DNA of 64,000 bases. It comes from Nonomuraea muscovyensis. GTDB taxonomy: Bacteria > Actinomycetota > Actinomycetes > Streptosporangiales > Streptosporangiaceae. The notes beneath the pieces are model-generated. The model did not search any database and was not told the DNA's origin. It worked only from the letters and a program-made list of their open reading frames with translations. Positions within the stretch are counted from its first letter, which is position 1, and each line of letters starts with the position of its first letter. Of this stretch, positions 26,615 to 35,939 are shown piece after piece. Made by a program: the position numbers and the translations under genes. The stretch covers positions 1-64,000 of the forward strand of contig NZ_JACHJB010000003.1 of assembly GCF_014207745.1 (NCBI RefSeq), written 5' to 3'.

Positions 26615-26780
26615 CCCACACGGATATCAAGATCCAGTAGCGGTGAGGATTTGGCCACTTCAACTGGCACTGGCCAACTCTCTGGCCACAACGGCCAGAT
26701 ACCGCGTCACCTGACATCTGCACTCAACGTCGAAAAGGCCCCGGGGAGCCGGAGCCCTTCGAGTAGTGCTGCTCGTGATC

Positions 26781-28143
26781 TCATGCGGTCAGTACGTCCG
26801 CTATCCGCTGGTTGACGATCTCCTCCTGGCCGTCGATGCACTTGGCATAGACGCGGAGCAGAACATCCACTCCATGGCCGGCGCGGGCCGCCACTTCCGG
26901 GGCGGGTACGCCGCCGTTGAGCCAGAGCGAGACGGCCGCGTGCCGGAGGTCGTACGGTCGCCGGCCGAGCGGTGAGGCGGCCTGGGCGGGTGTGAGGGCG
27001 AGGATACGGGCCTCCTGCCAAACCTCAGTGTAGGCCGTCGAGGCGACCACGCCGCCGCGCTCACTGCGGAACAGCCGCCCGTCAGGGGCGACGCCGAACT
27101 CCGCAATGTGTTGCCGAAGGATCTTGACCAGTTCCGTAGGGATCGGGATGCGGCGGACGTCATCCTGACCCCGATGCTTGAGACCGCGCAGCTCGTGAGC
27201 GTCCCCCGTGTCGGTCCACCGGCGATTGACCTCTGGGCGTGAGCCGTCGAGGATGAGCCGTCCCCAGCCTTGCGGCGGGAGGTGGCAGTTCTGCTCGCGG
27301 AGGCTGACGGCCTCGCCGGGCGGGAGTGCGGCGAATATGGCCATCAGCCGCTGTCCCCGGCCCCTTCCGCCGCGCTGACGCTTGCCGACGTAGGTGAGTG
27401 CCACGAGCAGTTCGCGGGCTTGGCGAGGGTTGACCACGACTCGTGGATCCACTGTTTCGGTGGGCTTCGGGAGCTTCCACTTGATGCGGTGCAGCGGGTT
27501 GGACGGCAGCTCTTCCAGCTCGACGGCGTACTCGAAGACGTGGTGCAGGATGGCGCGCTTCCGCTTGATCGTGTTGGCATCGGCCTTCTTGCCGTCGAGG
27601 CGTAGCGTGAGGGCGTCCAGGGCCGGGCGGACGGCCTTGGTCTCGTTCAGGGCCCCCATAGTGAGCGCTGCGGCTTCCAGCCAGCGGACGGCCCGTGCGA
27701 TGTCGGCGGGCATCGGGGCCGCTTGTCTTCGGGCAGAAGGATGTACTGGCGCAGGGCAGTACGGAGGACGATGGCGTCCGGCCGCCCTGCCTTGCTCGTC
27801 GTCAGTGCCGGGAGAGCCGTGGCCAGGGCGTCGGACATACTGTCACGGCTCTTGGCAGCCGCGTGCGGCCAGCGCGCCTCGACGTATGCCTTCACGAAGT
27901 CGAGGACCGTCCGGGCATCCTTGGCCTTGATCATCGACTGGGGAAGACCGTCTCCAGATCGAATGCCTCTCCCCGTCGTGCGGCCTGCCGCAGGTCGGTG
28001 AGGAAGCTCTCGCCGAGGGCCTTGGTCTTGTAGGTCTTGGACCTCTCCCGGCCGCCGACCTTCCAACGCACCTCCTAGGAGGGCGACTTGCTGGACTTGT
28101 TCCGCCGGATCTCCCAGAACTTCACGTCGTACGAGGTCGTCAT
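26781..28143 (-). pseudogene. Tyrosine recombinase (integrase) with stop codon and two frameshifts
   Basis: The protein starts at ATG 28143 (MTTSYDVKFWEIRRNKSSKS) and meets an in-frame TAG just after SKSPS (about 28075). It continues VRWKVGGRERSKTYKTKALG, shifts frame near 27955 into IKAKDARTVLDFVKAYVEAR (SAM-like N-domain), and shifts again near 27713 into MPADIARAVRWLEAA. The catalytic half (26781-27713) is intact: RPYDLRHAAVSLWLNGG and ARAGHGVDVLLRVYAKCIDG carry the R-H-x-x-R, GH and Tyr motifs. It would have integrated an element into tRNA-Tyr, whose 3' end lies 0.6 kb beyond its stop. Now inactive. Confidence 0.82.
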
Positions 28144-28368
28144 GCTGCACTCCGGAACATACCCGGCGACTCCGGCGGCCCTGTTTGCACTACCGTCGCA
28201 GACGGGCCCGCCCAAGGTTACATCACAGCAAAGGGCATAATCAGCGGAGGCAAGGAAATCGCCAACGGGCCCTGTACTGCATATTTTACGGATATTCGAG
28301 TTGCAGTCGAACTTTTCGGCGGCGACATCAAAAAGCGGAAAGTCGGCTAATGCGATCGAGAGCAGGCA

Positions 28369-28767
28369 ATGGCGATTTATGCGACCCGCATACTGGGCTT
28401 TACGGTAGCGGAAATCTGCATCGCGCTCTCTATGGGATGCGGCCAGCAAGCGCACTGGTACCCCATCGAATCCGCCGTTGTAGGAGCAGATGGTCGCACA
28501 ATAACGGCGATAATTCTCACCAGCGAACCAGCGCCTGATGGAACCTCCTGTCAAGTGGTCACCAGCAAACAGGTTTCCGAGACCAGCAATCAGGTAGTGA
28601 TTGGCGTAGAGGCCCGCAATGAGTGCGAACCGCGCTTTCCATGGGAAGAAGGCATCGCCACTCTATCCATTGGATACCAACGCGAGGTTCGCTTTGACCT
28701 GAAGAACCCCTTGAATGGGCGGCAGATTATAGACCGGGCAACACAGCAAGTTGTTCCGAGGTTCTAG
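28369..28767 (+). CDS. Putative secreted lipoprotein, lower GC than neighbours
   Basis: 132 residues from ATG 28369. The hydrophobic start with LSMGC at about residues 20-24 looks like a lipobox, giving a lipoprotein of about 108 residues. The mature part has two further Cys (TSCQVV, NECEPRF) and ends LNGRQIIDRATQQVVPRF. Base composition is visibly lower in GC than the surrounding genes, suggesting transfer with the integrative element. A strong hairpin follows 8 bases after the stop. No family recognised. Confidence 0.55.
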   Translation: MAIYATRILGFTVAEICIALSMGCGQQAHWYPIESAVVGADGRTITAIILTSEPAPDGTSCQVVTSKQVSETSNQVVIGVEARNECEPRFPWEEGIATLSIGYQREVRFDLKNPLNGRQIIDRATQQVVPRF

Positions 28768-28774
28768 TGCAACG

Positions 28775-28813
28775 GAGGGCCGTACGGGCAAGATAGATGC
28801 CCGTACGGCCCTC
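28775..28813 (+). terminator. Strong hairpin terminator after the lipoprotein gene
   Basis: GAGGGCCGTACGGGCA and its complement TGCCCGTACGGCCCTC form a 16-base perfect stem around a 7-base loop, followed by T/C-rich sequence. Confidence 0.75.
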
Positions 28814-28952
28814 TTCGCTCTGCTTGGCCACATTCAGTGAGGTTCTCTCGCCCGTCCCCGCCCAGCGTCTGCTTGTGTGGTTGCCCAGATCCCAGAAGCG
28901 CATGTGGTTGTTGATCTCTGGCGTCATACTCTGAGGTGGCCTGGAGAGCGGC

Positions 28953-29066
28953 TTGGGCATTGGCCTGGCAATTGCGATCATCGTTGTGACGACCAGCGTC
29001 CTGGGCCTACAGGTACTCGTGATGTGGGCCCCGGAAACGACTCAAGATCGAGCTGGCGGAAAGTGA
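28953..29066 (+). CDS. Possible 37-residue hydrophobic peptide
   Basis: A TTG-started frame reads LGIGLAIAIIVVTTSVLGLQ, then VLVMWAPETTQD, a single membrane helix with a short polar tail. A terminator-like hairpin begins 5 bases after its stop, which argues for expression of something here. No ribosome site or homologue can be shown. The remainder of 28814-29244 holds no other supported gene. Confidence 0.25.
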   Translation: MGIGLAIAIIVVTTSVLGLQVLVMWAPETTQDRAGGK

Positions 29067-29070
29067 TAGG

Positions 29071-29105
29071 CCTGCGGAGTAGGGCGATACGCCTCACTCC
29101 GCAGG
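29071..29105 (+). terminator. Hairpin terminator
   Basis: CCTGCGGAGT pairs with ACTCCGCAGG around a 15-base loop that can itself fold (AGGCG/CGCCT type pairing). It stands between a possible small ORF and the IS1182-type transposase. Confidence 0.5.
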
Positions 29106-29244
29106 TTCACAGTCCGAGGCCCGCTGCGGCGTTGTCTGTCCACCGGTCCACGATCTGCATATAGCCGAATAGGTCCCTAGCTAGGAATGTCCTGAAGATC
29201 TTGGTGGTCAGGCCAGATCGGGCTCGGGAATTCACACTCGGGTC

Positions 29245-30607
29245 ATGATGGGCCGTCGGAGGGCTCCGGCCGGGCCTGAGGTGTGGGTCACGTGCCGGGA
29301 GTTGATTCCGGCCGGGAGCGTGTTCGCGTTCCTGGCCGAACACCAGCGGTTGTTGTTCCCGTCGGAGTCGTTCGCGGACATGTACGCGCCGGCCAACGGG
29401 CGCCCGTCGGTGCCGCCGGGCCTGCTGGCAACGGTGGTGGTGCTGCAGGCGCTGCATGGATTGTCCGATGAGGAGGCGGTCGCGGCGCTGCGGTTCGACC
29501 TACGCTGGAAGGCCGCCTGCGGGCTTGGCCTGTATGACCAGGGGTTCGATCCGTCGCTGCTGACGTATTTCCGGCGTCGGCTGGCTCGCTCGTCGGAACC
29601 TGACCGGATCTTTCAGACCGTCCGCACCGTGGTGGAGCAGACCGGGGTGCTGGCGGGCCGGACTCGACGGGCGCTGGATTCGGCGGTGCTGCTGGATGCG
29701 GTCGCTACCCATCACCCAGCTGATCGCCGCGATCCGCCGGGTGGCCCGCCAGGTGCCCGGCGCGACCGCGCTGGTGGCGGCGCACTGTCACGCCCACGAC
29801 TACACCGACCCCGGCAAGCCGAAGATTGCCTGGGACGATGAGGAAGCCAAGACCGCCCTGGTGAGCGGACTGGTCACCGACGCGCTCACCCTGCTGGACC
29901 ACCTGAGCGGCCAGGACCTGGACGAGTCAGCCGGGCACGCGGTCGGCCTGCTGGCCCTGATCGCCGGCCAGGACGTCGAGCCCGCCGACGGCTCCGATGG
30001 CACCGACGGACGATGGCGGATCGCCCGTCGCACCGCACCCGATCGGATCATCTCCACCGTCGATCCCGAGGCCCGTCACATCCACAAGAGTGGTCAGCAG
30101 CGTGACGACGGCTACAAGGCCCACCTGGCCGTCGAGCCGGAGACCGGACTGTTCACCGCCATCACGCTGCGCCCCGGCGCCGGCGCCGCCCATCACGAGG
30201 CCGCTGTTGCCCCTGACCTGCTCGCCGCCGAACGTGGCCCGCTGCAGATCCTGGCCGATGCCGCCTACGCCGCCGCCGAACTGCGCGCCACTCTCACCGA
30301 CGCCGGACACCGGCTGCTGATCAAACCGCCCGCGCTCAAGCCCGCCGTGGTCGGCGGGTTCACTCTGGACGACTTCGTCATCGACACCAGCGCCGGCACG
30401 GTCACCTGCCCCGCCGGGCACACTGTCCCGCTCGCCGCCGCCGCGGGCCGCTACCAGCAACGCCGCGCCGCCTTCACCGGGTTATGCGCCGCCTGTCCGC
30501 TGCGCGATCGATGCACCACCGCCAAGACCGGCCGCATCGTGACCATCCGCCCGCACCACGACCTGCAGTCCGCCGCCCGCCACCAAGCCGCCACCGGATC
30601 GCGATAA
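29245..30607 (+). pseudogene. IS1182-family transposase, frameshifted and 3'-truncated
   Basis: The N-part (ELIPAGSVFAFLAEHQRLLF, then SFADMYAPANGRPSVPPGLL and LSDEEAVAALRFDLRWKAAC) is the IS1182/IS5-like DUF772 domain. After DAVAT (about 29705) the frame is lost and resumes as QLIAAIRRVARQVPGATALV in another frame. The DDE core (GYKAHLAVEPETGLFTAITL, ILADAAYAAAELR) and the Cys-rich motif (GLCAACPLRDRC) follow. The protein ends at AARHQAATGSR, short of the usual C-terminal helix. Two lesions, so inactive. Confidence 0.85.
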
Positions 30608-30638
30608 ACCAAGGAAGTCACGGGGTTGAGGTGGAAGC

Positions 30639-30787
30639 CTGATCGTCCCGTCGCCGTCGCCCCAGGACAAGCCCAGCAGACCAAGGGCTGGAGGTGAAGG
30701 TCGTTCTTCCGGTGGGGAGCTCCACCTTCACCTCCAGCCCTTGGCCCGCTTCCCTGCCGGGTGGGGCGACGGCGATGGGACGATCAG
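30639..30787. repeat. Large bipartite inverted repeat
   Basis: Outer arms 30639-30664 and 30762-30787 (26 bases, one mismatch) and inner arms 30681-30701 and 30724-30744 (21 bases, perfect) are separated by unrelated 16-17-base segments, with a 22-base central loop. The structure could fold as a long interrupted hairpin in either strand. It follows the truncated IS1182 transposase and precedes a small membrane-protein gene. Confidence 0.85.
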
Positions 30788-30877
30788 ATAGGGGAACCCG
30801 TGAGGAAATGCAAGGCTTCCCAGCTGTTGATCGAATGGGATGCTCCTATCGTGACTCCTTTGAGGAAGAAGTGAACC

Positions 30878-31087
30878 GTGCTCCATACAACGCCACCGAC
30901 GGAGCCCGAGAAGATTGACACCGTCCGTACCTGGGGCAGCGTACTCCTTGCTGCGGGTCTCGGGCTCTGTGTCGGTGCACTTTTCTGGGCAGGCGGAAAG
31001 CCTTCCTGGCAAGTTCTCGGAGTCTTTGCGCTCGTGGTCCTGGTTGGCTTGGGGTTGCGCATCGAAGGGGCCATACGGCAGCGCTGA
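30878..31087 (+). CDS. Small two-helix membrane protein (family A, copy 2)
   Basis: 69 residues from GTG 30878 with GAGGAAG about 13 bases upstream. Layout: polar start (TTPPTEPEKIDTVRTW), helix 1 (GSVLLAAGLGLCVGALFWAG), short loop, helix 2 (WQVLGVFALVVLVGLGLRIE), tail GAIRQR. The last 12 residues match copy 1 (26372-26614) closely and the two-helix layout is shared. Lies just upstream of the second tRNA-Tyr 3' fragment. Function unknown. Confidence 0.55.
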   Translation: MLHTTPPTEPEKIDTVRTWGSVLLAAGLGLCVGALFWAGGKPSWQVLGVFALVVLVGLGLRIEGAIRQR

Positions 31088-31349
31088 CGCCCCAGTCTAA
31101 GGATCCCGCTCGTGGCATTCGCCGTTGCATTTCCAGGGAGTCTCACGCGATTCAGAACGGACCACGTATGGTCTCTGGCTGCATTGAACTACGCGGAACC
31201 GGCCAAGATCGAGCTTTTAGTCTGCAGGTTCAGGGGTGACCCTGGCTGGCTCAGCCTCGCGGGACATACGCGGGATGATCTTCCCTGGCATCAGAAAGCG
31301 AGAGTCGTACCCCGAGGTCAGAGGCCTGATGCAGTGAGGAACGTCGGCC

Positions 31350-31406
31350 CGCTGTAAAACAGTCGGCTCAGCCTACGCAAGTTCGAACCTTGCACCTGCC
31401 ACACCA
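31350..31406 (+). tRNA. tRNA-Tyr 3' fragment (second attachment site)
   Basis: The anticodon arm CTGTAAAACAG, variable-arm GGCTCAGCC, T-arm GCAAG-TTCGAAC-CTTGC and ACCTGCCA end are present, but no 5' acceptor or D-arm can be found upstream. It shares a run of about 30 bases (CCTACGCAAGTTCGAACCTT onward to CTGCCA) with the copy at 26095-26176. Best read as an att site left by integration into tRNA-Tyr, not a functional tRNA. Confidence 0.6.
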
Positions 31407-31414
31407 GCAGAAAG

Positions 31415-31450
31415 AGGCCCTTCACCAGCGAAAGCGCGGTGAAGGGCCTT
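31415..31450 (+). terminator. Hairpin terminator after the second att site
   Basis: AGGCCCTTCACC pairs with GGTGAAGGGCCTT around a 12-base loop, with a T-containing run after it. Confidence 0.6.
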
Positions 31451-31517
31451 GTTGTAGCCAGCTGTCCATGGCCATCAACGGCGCTCTATGGGTGCTCGCG
31501 TCGTATGCGCGTCGGCG

Positions 31518-31830
31518 TCAGTTGGCCTCTTGACGTGGCACCAGGGCGTCGGCGATGAGCCTGCGGGCGACGGCGTCTTGGCCAACAACGCACTTGGCAT
31601 AGACCCGCAGAAGCACGTGCACACCGTGCCCGGCCCATTCGGCAACCTGGGGGGCGGGGACCCCGGCGTTGAGCCAGGTGGAGACGCAGGCGTGGCGAAG
31701 GCCGTACGGGCGCTCCGCGAGCGGTGAAGGGGCCTCGGCCGTGCTGAGCGCTGATGCCCCGCCTTCTGCCAGAGGCGAGCGCTGCTCCGGCGGTGGTAAC
31801 CGATGTCGCCCTCTCTTGGTTGCTTGGTCA
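31518..31830 (-). pseudogene. C-terminal remnant of a second tyrosine recombinase
   Basis: The frame reads PYGLRHACVSTWLNAGVPAP, then VAEWAGHGVHVLLRVYAKCV and a short tail ending at TGA 31518-31520. It holds the R-H-x-x-S, GH and catalytic Tyr motifs. Upstream (about 31755-31830) the WQKA segment is in another frame and everything N-terminal is missing. It is homologous to the integrase at 26781-28143 and likewise points at a tRNA-Tyr 3' end, so a second, older integration event is likely. Confidence 0.75.
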
Positions 31831-31952
31831 CATCTCAGCAGATGTCCGGCTCCGTGGGCGCGTTTCAGGAGAGGCCCGGAGAAACGTCATGAACTCTATA
31901 GCCGCCCGGCGGTAATACCTCGTGTCGATCTTCAATCATCGGAGAGGTGCGC

Positions 31953-34900
31953 ATGAGCTTAGGCAGTGGCTTGGTCGCCGCCGTCCTGGCCGGGTCGGTG
32001 GGATTCGCGACCGTGCAGGCGCCCGACGATCCCGGCGGGCAGGACTCCGGGCAGGCGGTCGCGCAGCAGGGGAGCGGCCGGTCGGGCACGGTGACCCTGC
32101 TCACCGGCGACCGGGTTGTCGTCACCCCCGCCGGTCACCGGGTGGAGCCGGGGCCGGGCAGGCGGGTCCGCTACTCCACCCGGTACCGTGACGGGCACCT
32201 GCATGTCTATCCGTCCGACGCGTTCGCGCTGGTGGCGCAGGGGGTGCTGGACGAGCGGCTGTTCGACGTGACGCAGCTGCTGGAGTGGGGGTACGGCGAC
32301 GATCGGCGGGGCGACATCCCGTTGATCGCGCAGGGGGACGTGCCCGCCCCGCGGAGCGCGAGGCAGGCCGGGCACCTGTCCCAGTTGGGCATGTCGGCCA
32401 TGCAGGTGCCGAAGGAGAGCGCGGCCGAGGCGTGGAAGGGCCTGGTCGGCGGCGCCCGGACGTTGAGCGGCGGGAAGACGAAGCTGTGGCTGGACGGCAA
32501 GCGCTCGTTCAGCCTGGACCGGAGCGTCAAGCAGATCGGCGCTCCGCAGGCGTGGCAGCAGGGCCTGACGGGCAAGGGCGTCACGGTGGCCGTGCTGGAC
32601 TCCGGCTACGACCCCGACCACCCCGATCTGAAGGGTGTGGTCACGCAGGCGCGGGACTTCACCGGTGGCACCGACGCGCGGGACAACGTGGGCCACGGCA
32701 CGCATGTGGCGTCGATCGTCGCGGGCGCGGGAGAGAAGCAGCGCGGCGTGGCCCCGGACGCGAAGATCGCCCTCGGCAAGGTGGGGGATCGGATGATGTT
32801 CGAGTCCCACATTCTGGCCGGCATGGAGTGGGCCGCCGTGGAGGTCAAGGCCAAGGTCGTCAACATGAGCCTCGGCGGCCCGGACACGCCCGACGCGGAC
32901 CCGCTGGAGCAGGCGGTCGACACGCTGTCGGAGCGGATCGGCGCGCTGTTCGTGATCTCCGCAGGGAACGACGGGCTCGCCGGGACGGTGGGCAGTCCCG
33001 GCAGCGCCGACGCCGCTCTGACCGTGGGCGCGGTGGATCGGGACGACATGAAGGCGTCCTTCTCCAGCGCCGGGCCCCGCAAGGGCGATCACGCGATCAA
33101 GCCGGACGTGACCGCGCCGGGTGTGGAGATCACGGCCGCCGCCGCGGCGGGCACCGCGGACGGGTCGTACGTGGCGCACAGTGGCACGTCGATGGCGGCG
33201 CCGCACGTGGCGGGCGCGGCGGCGATCCTGGCGCAGCGGCATCCCGACTGGAACGGGGCACGGCTGAAGGCGGCGCTCATCGGCAGCGCCGCCCCGAACG
33301 GGAGCGCCACGCCGTACCAGGAGGGGGCGGGCAAGGTGGACCTGGTCCGCGCCCTGGCCCAGCCCGTGGTGGAGACGACCGGCAACGTGTGGGCGGCGTT
33401 CCCCTGGAACGGCACGGGGGAGCGGGTGGCCACCAAGACCCTCACCTACACCAACTCCGGCGACACCCCGATCACCCTGGACCTCACCACCTCCAACGAC
33501 GTGCTGCGCCTGGAGCACCAGCGGCTCGAGGTGCCCGCCAAGGGGGAGGCCTCGGTCACGTTGACGATCCACGCCGAGGGCAAGGCCCCCGGCGACTACC
33601 CGGCCACCGTCACCGCCAGGTCCGGCGACATCGTGATGCGCACCCTCGCGGGCGCGTACGTGGAGCCCGAGTCGTACGACCTGACCGTCAAGGCCGTCGG
33701 CAAGGAGGGCCAGCCGCTCTTCGTGAGCTCCGGCGAGGTCTACGACCTCAAGACCGGACGCTGGGAGCTGCTGTTCTTCCAGCGTGGCGTGGCGAAGGTC
33801 CGCCTGCCGAAGGGCGACTGGAACCTCTACGCCGACGTGGGCGACGACGAGGTGACCATGACCGCGCACCAGGCCGTGCCGTTGACCGACGCCGACCGCG
33901 AGGTGACGCTCGACGTGCGGGAGGGCAGGGCGGTGAGGTTCGCGGTGGACGAGCCGACCGCTCAGCAGGCCGATCTGCTGGAGATGAACCTGATCAACGG
34001 GTCCTGGATGTTCGGGTTCATGGTCGGCGGCGGCGGGATGACCTACTACGCGCTCCCTGTCAGAACGTCGGGTCTGACGTACCTGGCCAGGACCGTCTGG
34101 CACAAGAAAGACACCCGGCCGAGCCCGTACCGCTACGACCTGGTCCATTACCACGAGAATGGCATCCCGGACGACCCCACCTACACGGCGCGGACGAGCG
34201 AGCTGGTGAAGGTGGAGGCGAGCTACCGGGCTCCCGGCACGGCCGCCCAGGCCCGGGCATACGTGGGCGTCCGGCTTCCGGGGCACCCCTGGAACCTCGT
34301 CTTCCCCTACCCCAGCCCCGCCATGGACCTGCCCGGGACGATGACGCACTACCGGACGCCCGGGTTCGCCTGGACGACGGAGGTGTGGACGGGCACGCAC
34401 GTCGTGGCCGGCACGACCGGGGTCCTCAAACGCGGCACCGTCAAGGAGACCTGGAACGCCGCCGTGACCGGCCCCGCGTTCGGCACACCGGCCGGCGATC
34501 GCGACGGTGACCGGCTGCGTTTCAGCGCCGACCGGCTCTTCACCGACGCAGCCTCCCTCACCGGCGCCGACAGCGCCACCACCGGCACGCTCACCCTGGC
34601 CCGCGGCGGTGCGGTGCTCGCCAGGGCGGACCTGGCCGGGTGCGCCTACCTCCAGCCCGCCCGATGCCTGCTGGACGCCCGTCAGCTCCCAGCCGAGGCG
34701 GCCGACTACACGCTGACCGCGTCCGCCCAGCGGCAGGGCACTCTGTCCACGGGCATCGAGTCGGTGTGGACGTTCCGCTCGGAGCGGACCGCCGAGGCGC
34801 GAGCGCTGCCCCTGATGGCGGTCCGCTACGTCCCCGCCGGGCTGGACGACCACAATCGCGCCAAGCCCCGGTCGCTGACTCGAATTCCCATCCGTGTCGA

Positions 34901-35129
34901 GCGCAACCCCGGCGCGGAAGAGGCGCGGGTCAGGACGATCAAGCTGGAGGCGTCGTTCGACGACGGCGGAAGCTGGCGTCCGGTGCCGGTGGTCCCGTCC
35001 GGCTCCGGCTGGGCCGCGCTGCTGGCCAACCCGGCTACCACCGGGTACCTATCCCTGCGCGCCACTGTCGCCGACACCCGAGGCGGCCGTGTGACGCAGA
35101 CCGTGACGCGCGCGTACGCGGTGGGCTGA
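31953..35129 (+). CDS. Secreted S8 family (subtilisin-like) serine protease
   Basis: ATG 31953 is preferred over GTG 31947 because GGAGAGG lies 5 bases upstream. The 1058-residue protein has a signal peptide (LVAAVLAGSVGFATVQA), a propeptide to about residue 190, then the peptidase domain with catalytic D216 (VAVLDSGYDPDHPD), H248 (NVGHGTHVASIV) and S413 (HSGTSMAAPHVAGA) and the oxyanion Asn in FVISAGNDG. After about 470 come Ig-like/beta-sandwich domains (TKTLTYTNSGDTPITLDLTT) and further beta domains to the C-terminus. All catalytic residues are present, so an active extracellular protease is likely. Monocistronic by spacing. Confidence 0.93.
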   Translation: MSLGSGLVAAVLAGSVGFATVQAPDDPGGQDSGQAVAQQGSGRSGTVTLLTGDRVVVTPAGHRVEPGPGRRVRYSTRYRDGHLHVYPSDAFALVAQGVLDERLFDVTQLLEWGYGDDRRGDIPLIAQGDVPAPRSARQAGHLSQLGMSAMQVPKESAAEAWKGLVGGARTLSGGKTKLWLDGKRSFSLDRSVKQIGAPQAWQQGLTGKGVTVAVLDSGYDPDHPDLKGVVTQARDFTGGTDARDNVGHGTHVASIVAGAGEKQRGVAPDAKIALGKVGDRMMFESHILAGMEWAAVEVKAKVVNMSLGGPDTPDADPLEQAVDTLSERIGALFVISAGNDGLAGTVGSPGSADAALTVGAVDRDDMKASFSSAGPRKGDHAIKPDVTAPGVEITAAAAAGTADGSYVAHSGTSMAAPHVAGAAAILAQRHPDWNGARLKAALIGSAAPNGSATPYQEGAGKVDLVRALAQPVVETTGNVWAAFPWNGTGERVATKTLTYTNSGDTPITLDLTTSNDVLRLEHQRLEVPAKGEASVTLTIHAEGKAPGDYPATVTARSGDIVMRTLAGAYVEPESYDLTVKAVGKEGQPLFVSSGEVYDLKTGRWELLFFQRGVAKVRLPKGDWNLYADVGDDEVTMTAHQAVPLTDADREVTLDVREGRAVRFAVDEPTAQQADLLEMNLINGSWMFGFMVGGGGMTYYALPVRTSGLTYLARTVWHKKDTRPSPYRYDLVHYHENGIPDDPTYTARTSELVKVEASYRAPGTAAQARAYVGVRLPGHPWNLVFPYPSPAMDLPGTMTHYRTPGFAWTTEVWTGTHVVAGTTGVLKRGTVKETWNAAVTGPAFGTPAGDRDGDRLRFSADRLFTDAASLTGADSATTGTLTLARGGAVLARADLAGCAYLQPARCLLDARQLPAEAADYTLTASAQRQGTLSTGIESVWTFRSERTAEARALPLMAVRYVPAGLDDHNRAKPRSLTRIPIRVERNPGAEEARVRTIKLEASFDDGGSWRPVPVVPSGSGWAALLANPATTGYLSLRATVADTRGGRVTQTVTRAYAVG

Positions 35130-35177
35130 CGCCAGGATCCCTGCCCGGCACCCGTTCGGGCAGGGACACCTGCCAGG

Positions 35178-35522
35178 TCAGCGGACGTGGAACGCCGGGT
35201 CGCGCGCCTTGGACGTGCACTCGCCCACGAACTCGACCGTCTTGCCGGGCTTGATCTTCTTCCAGCCCGCGCTGTGCTGCCTGGCGCCGTTGTTGAGCGC
35301 GTTCTTGCACCAGTAGACGAGCCGCGCCTCGCCGGTCCTGTTGTCGTTGTTCCAGCACTTGCCCCACACGGTGGTGTCGCCGGCGCCGGGGGCGTTGCAC
35401 GACACCCGCGCGACGCGGGCCGTGTCGGCGGCCTCGGCCACGCCGCCGCCCAGCGAGATCAGCACGGACACCGTGCCCGCGGCGAGGGCCGGCGAGCGCG
35501 TCAACGGCGGGACAGCACCCAC
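35178..35522 (-). CDS. Small secreted Cys-containing protein
   Basis: 114 residues from GTG 35522 (AAGG upstream). The signal peptide (LAAGTVSVLISLGGGVAEAA) is followed by an ~80-residue mature part with four Cys in VSCNAPG, GKCWNN, VYWCKN and GECTS, spaced for two disulfides. It resembles the numerous small secreted proteins of streptosporangial genomes, but I do not recognise a family. The stop lies 48 bases from the convergent protease gene. Confidence 0.6.
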   Translation of the reverse strand: MGAVPPLTRSPALAAGTVSVLISLGGGVAEAADTARVARVSCNAPGAGDTTVWGKCWNNDNRTGEARLVYWCKNALNNGARQHSAGWKKIKPGKTVEFVGECTSKARDPAFHVR

Positions 35523-35760
35523 TCATGACCTTGCCAGACGCCTGCATCGATGATGGGGGGATAGCCGACTTCCGCAGGAAGCAGCCTCACCAGCCGTGCC
35601 TCGCGGAGCAAGTCGGCAGTTCCTGGCTTGGTCGCCACTCGCACGACAAACTCATCGGTCAGCCATGTGGCATTGGTCCAGCCCCGGCCGCGCTTCGCAG
35701 TGCCGAGATCTACGTCGTGTTCGCGCAGGACCGCCTCGGCCACGTGCTGGGGTTCCGGCC
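35501..35760 (-). pseudogene. N-terminal fragment of an aminoglycoside-phosphotransferase-family kinase
   Basis: The frame contains AEAVLREHDVDLGTAKRGRG, WTNATWLTDEFVVRVATKPG and VRLLPAEVGYPPIIDAG, then GHEWVLSRR and a stop. This is the first lobe (nucleotide-binding part) of APH-type kinases. The catalytic HGD and DFD motifs of the C-lobe are absent. It runs in frame out of the resolvase remnant, indicating that unrelated pieces were joined. Confidence 0.65.
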
Positions 35761-35939
35761 ACTGATTCCGTCTGCGATGAGCGACGACACGATCGAGGAC
35801 CTGCTGCGCCGCCTGGCGCCGCAGGTGCTCGGGAGGCTCGTGCGCCGGTACGGATATGGTGATGACGACGCGGCCCTCGCGCAGCTCGGCGAGGTCCCGT
35901 TGCGAGGTGTCCGGTGGCTGGATGCCGTGGGCCGACTGA

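Noticed and set aside
28727..28981. 84-residue minus-strand frame overlapping the lipoprotein terminator
   Set aside because: It crosses a strong hairpin and has no start context.
31959..34853. 964-residue minus-strand open frame opposite the S8 protease
   Set aside because: The plus strand has all subtilisin motifs and a signal peptide with a good ribosome site; the antisense translation is Arg/His/Gly low complexity.
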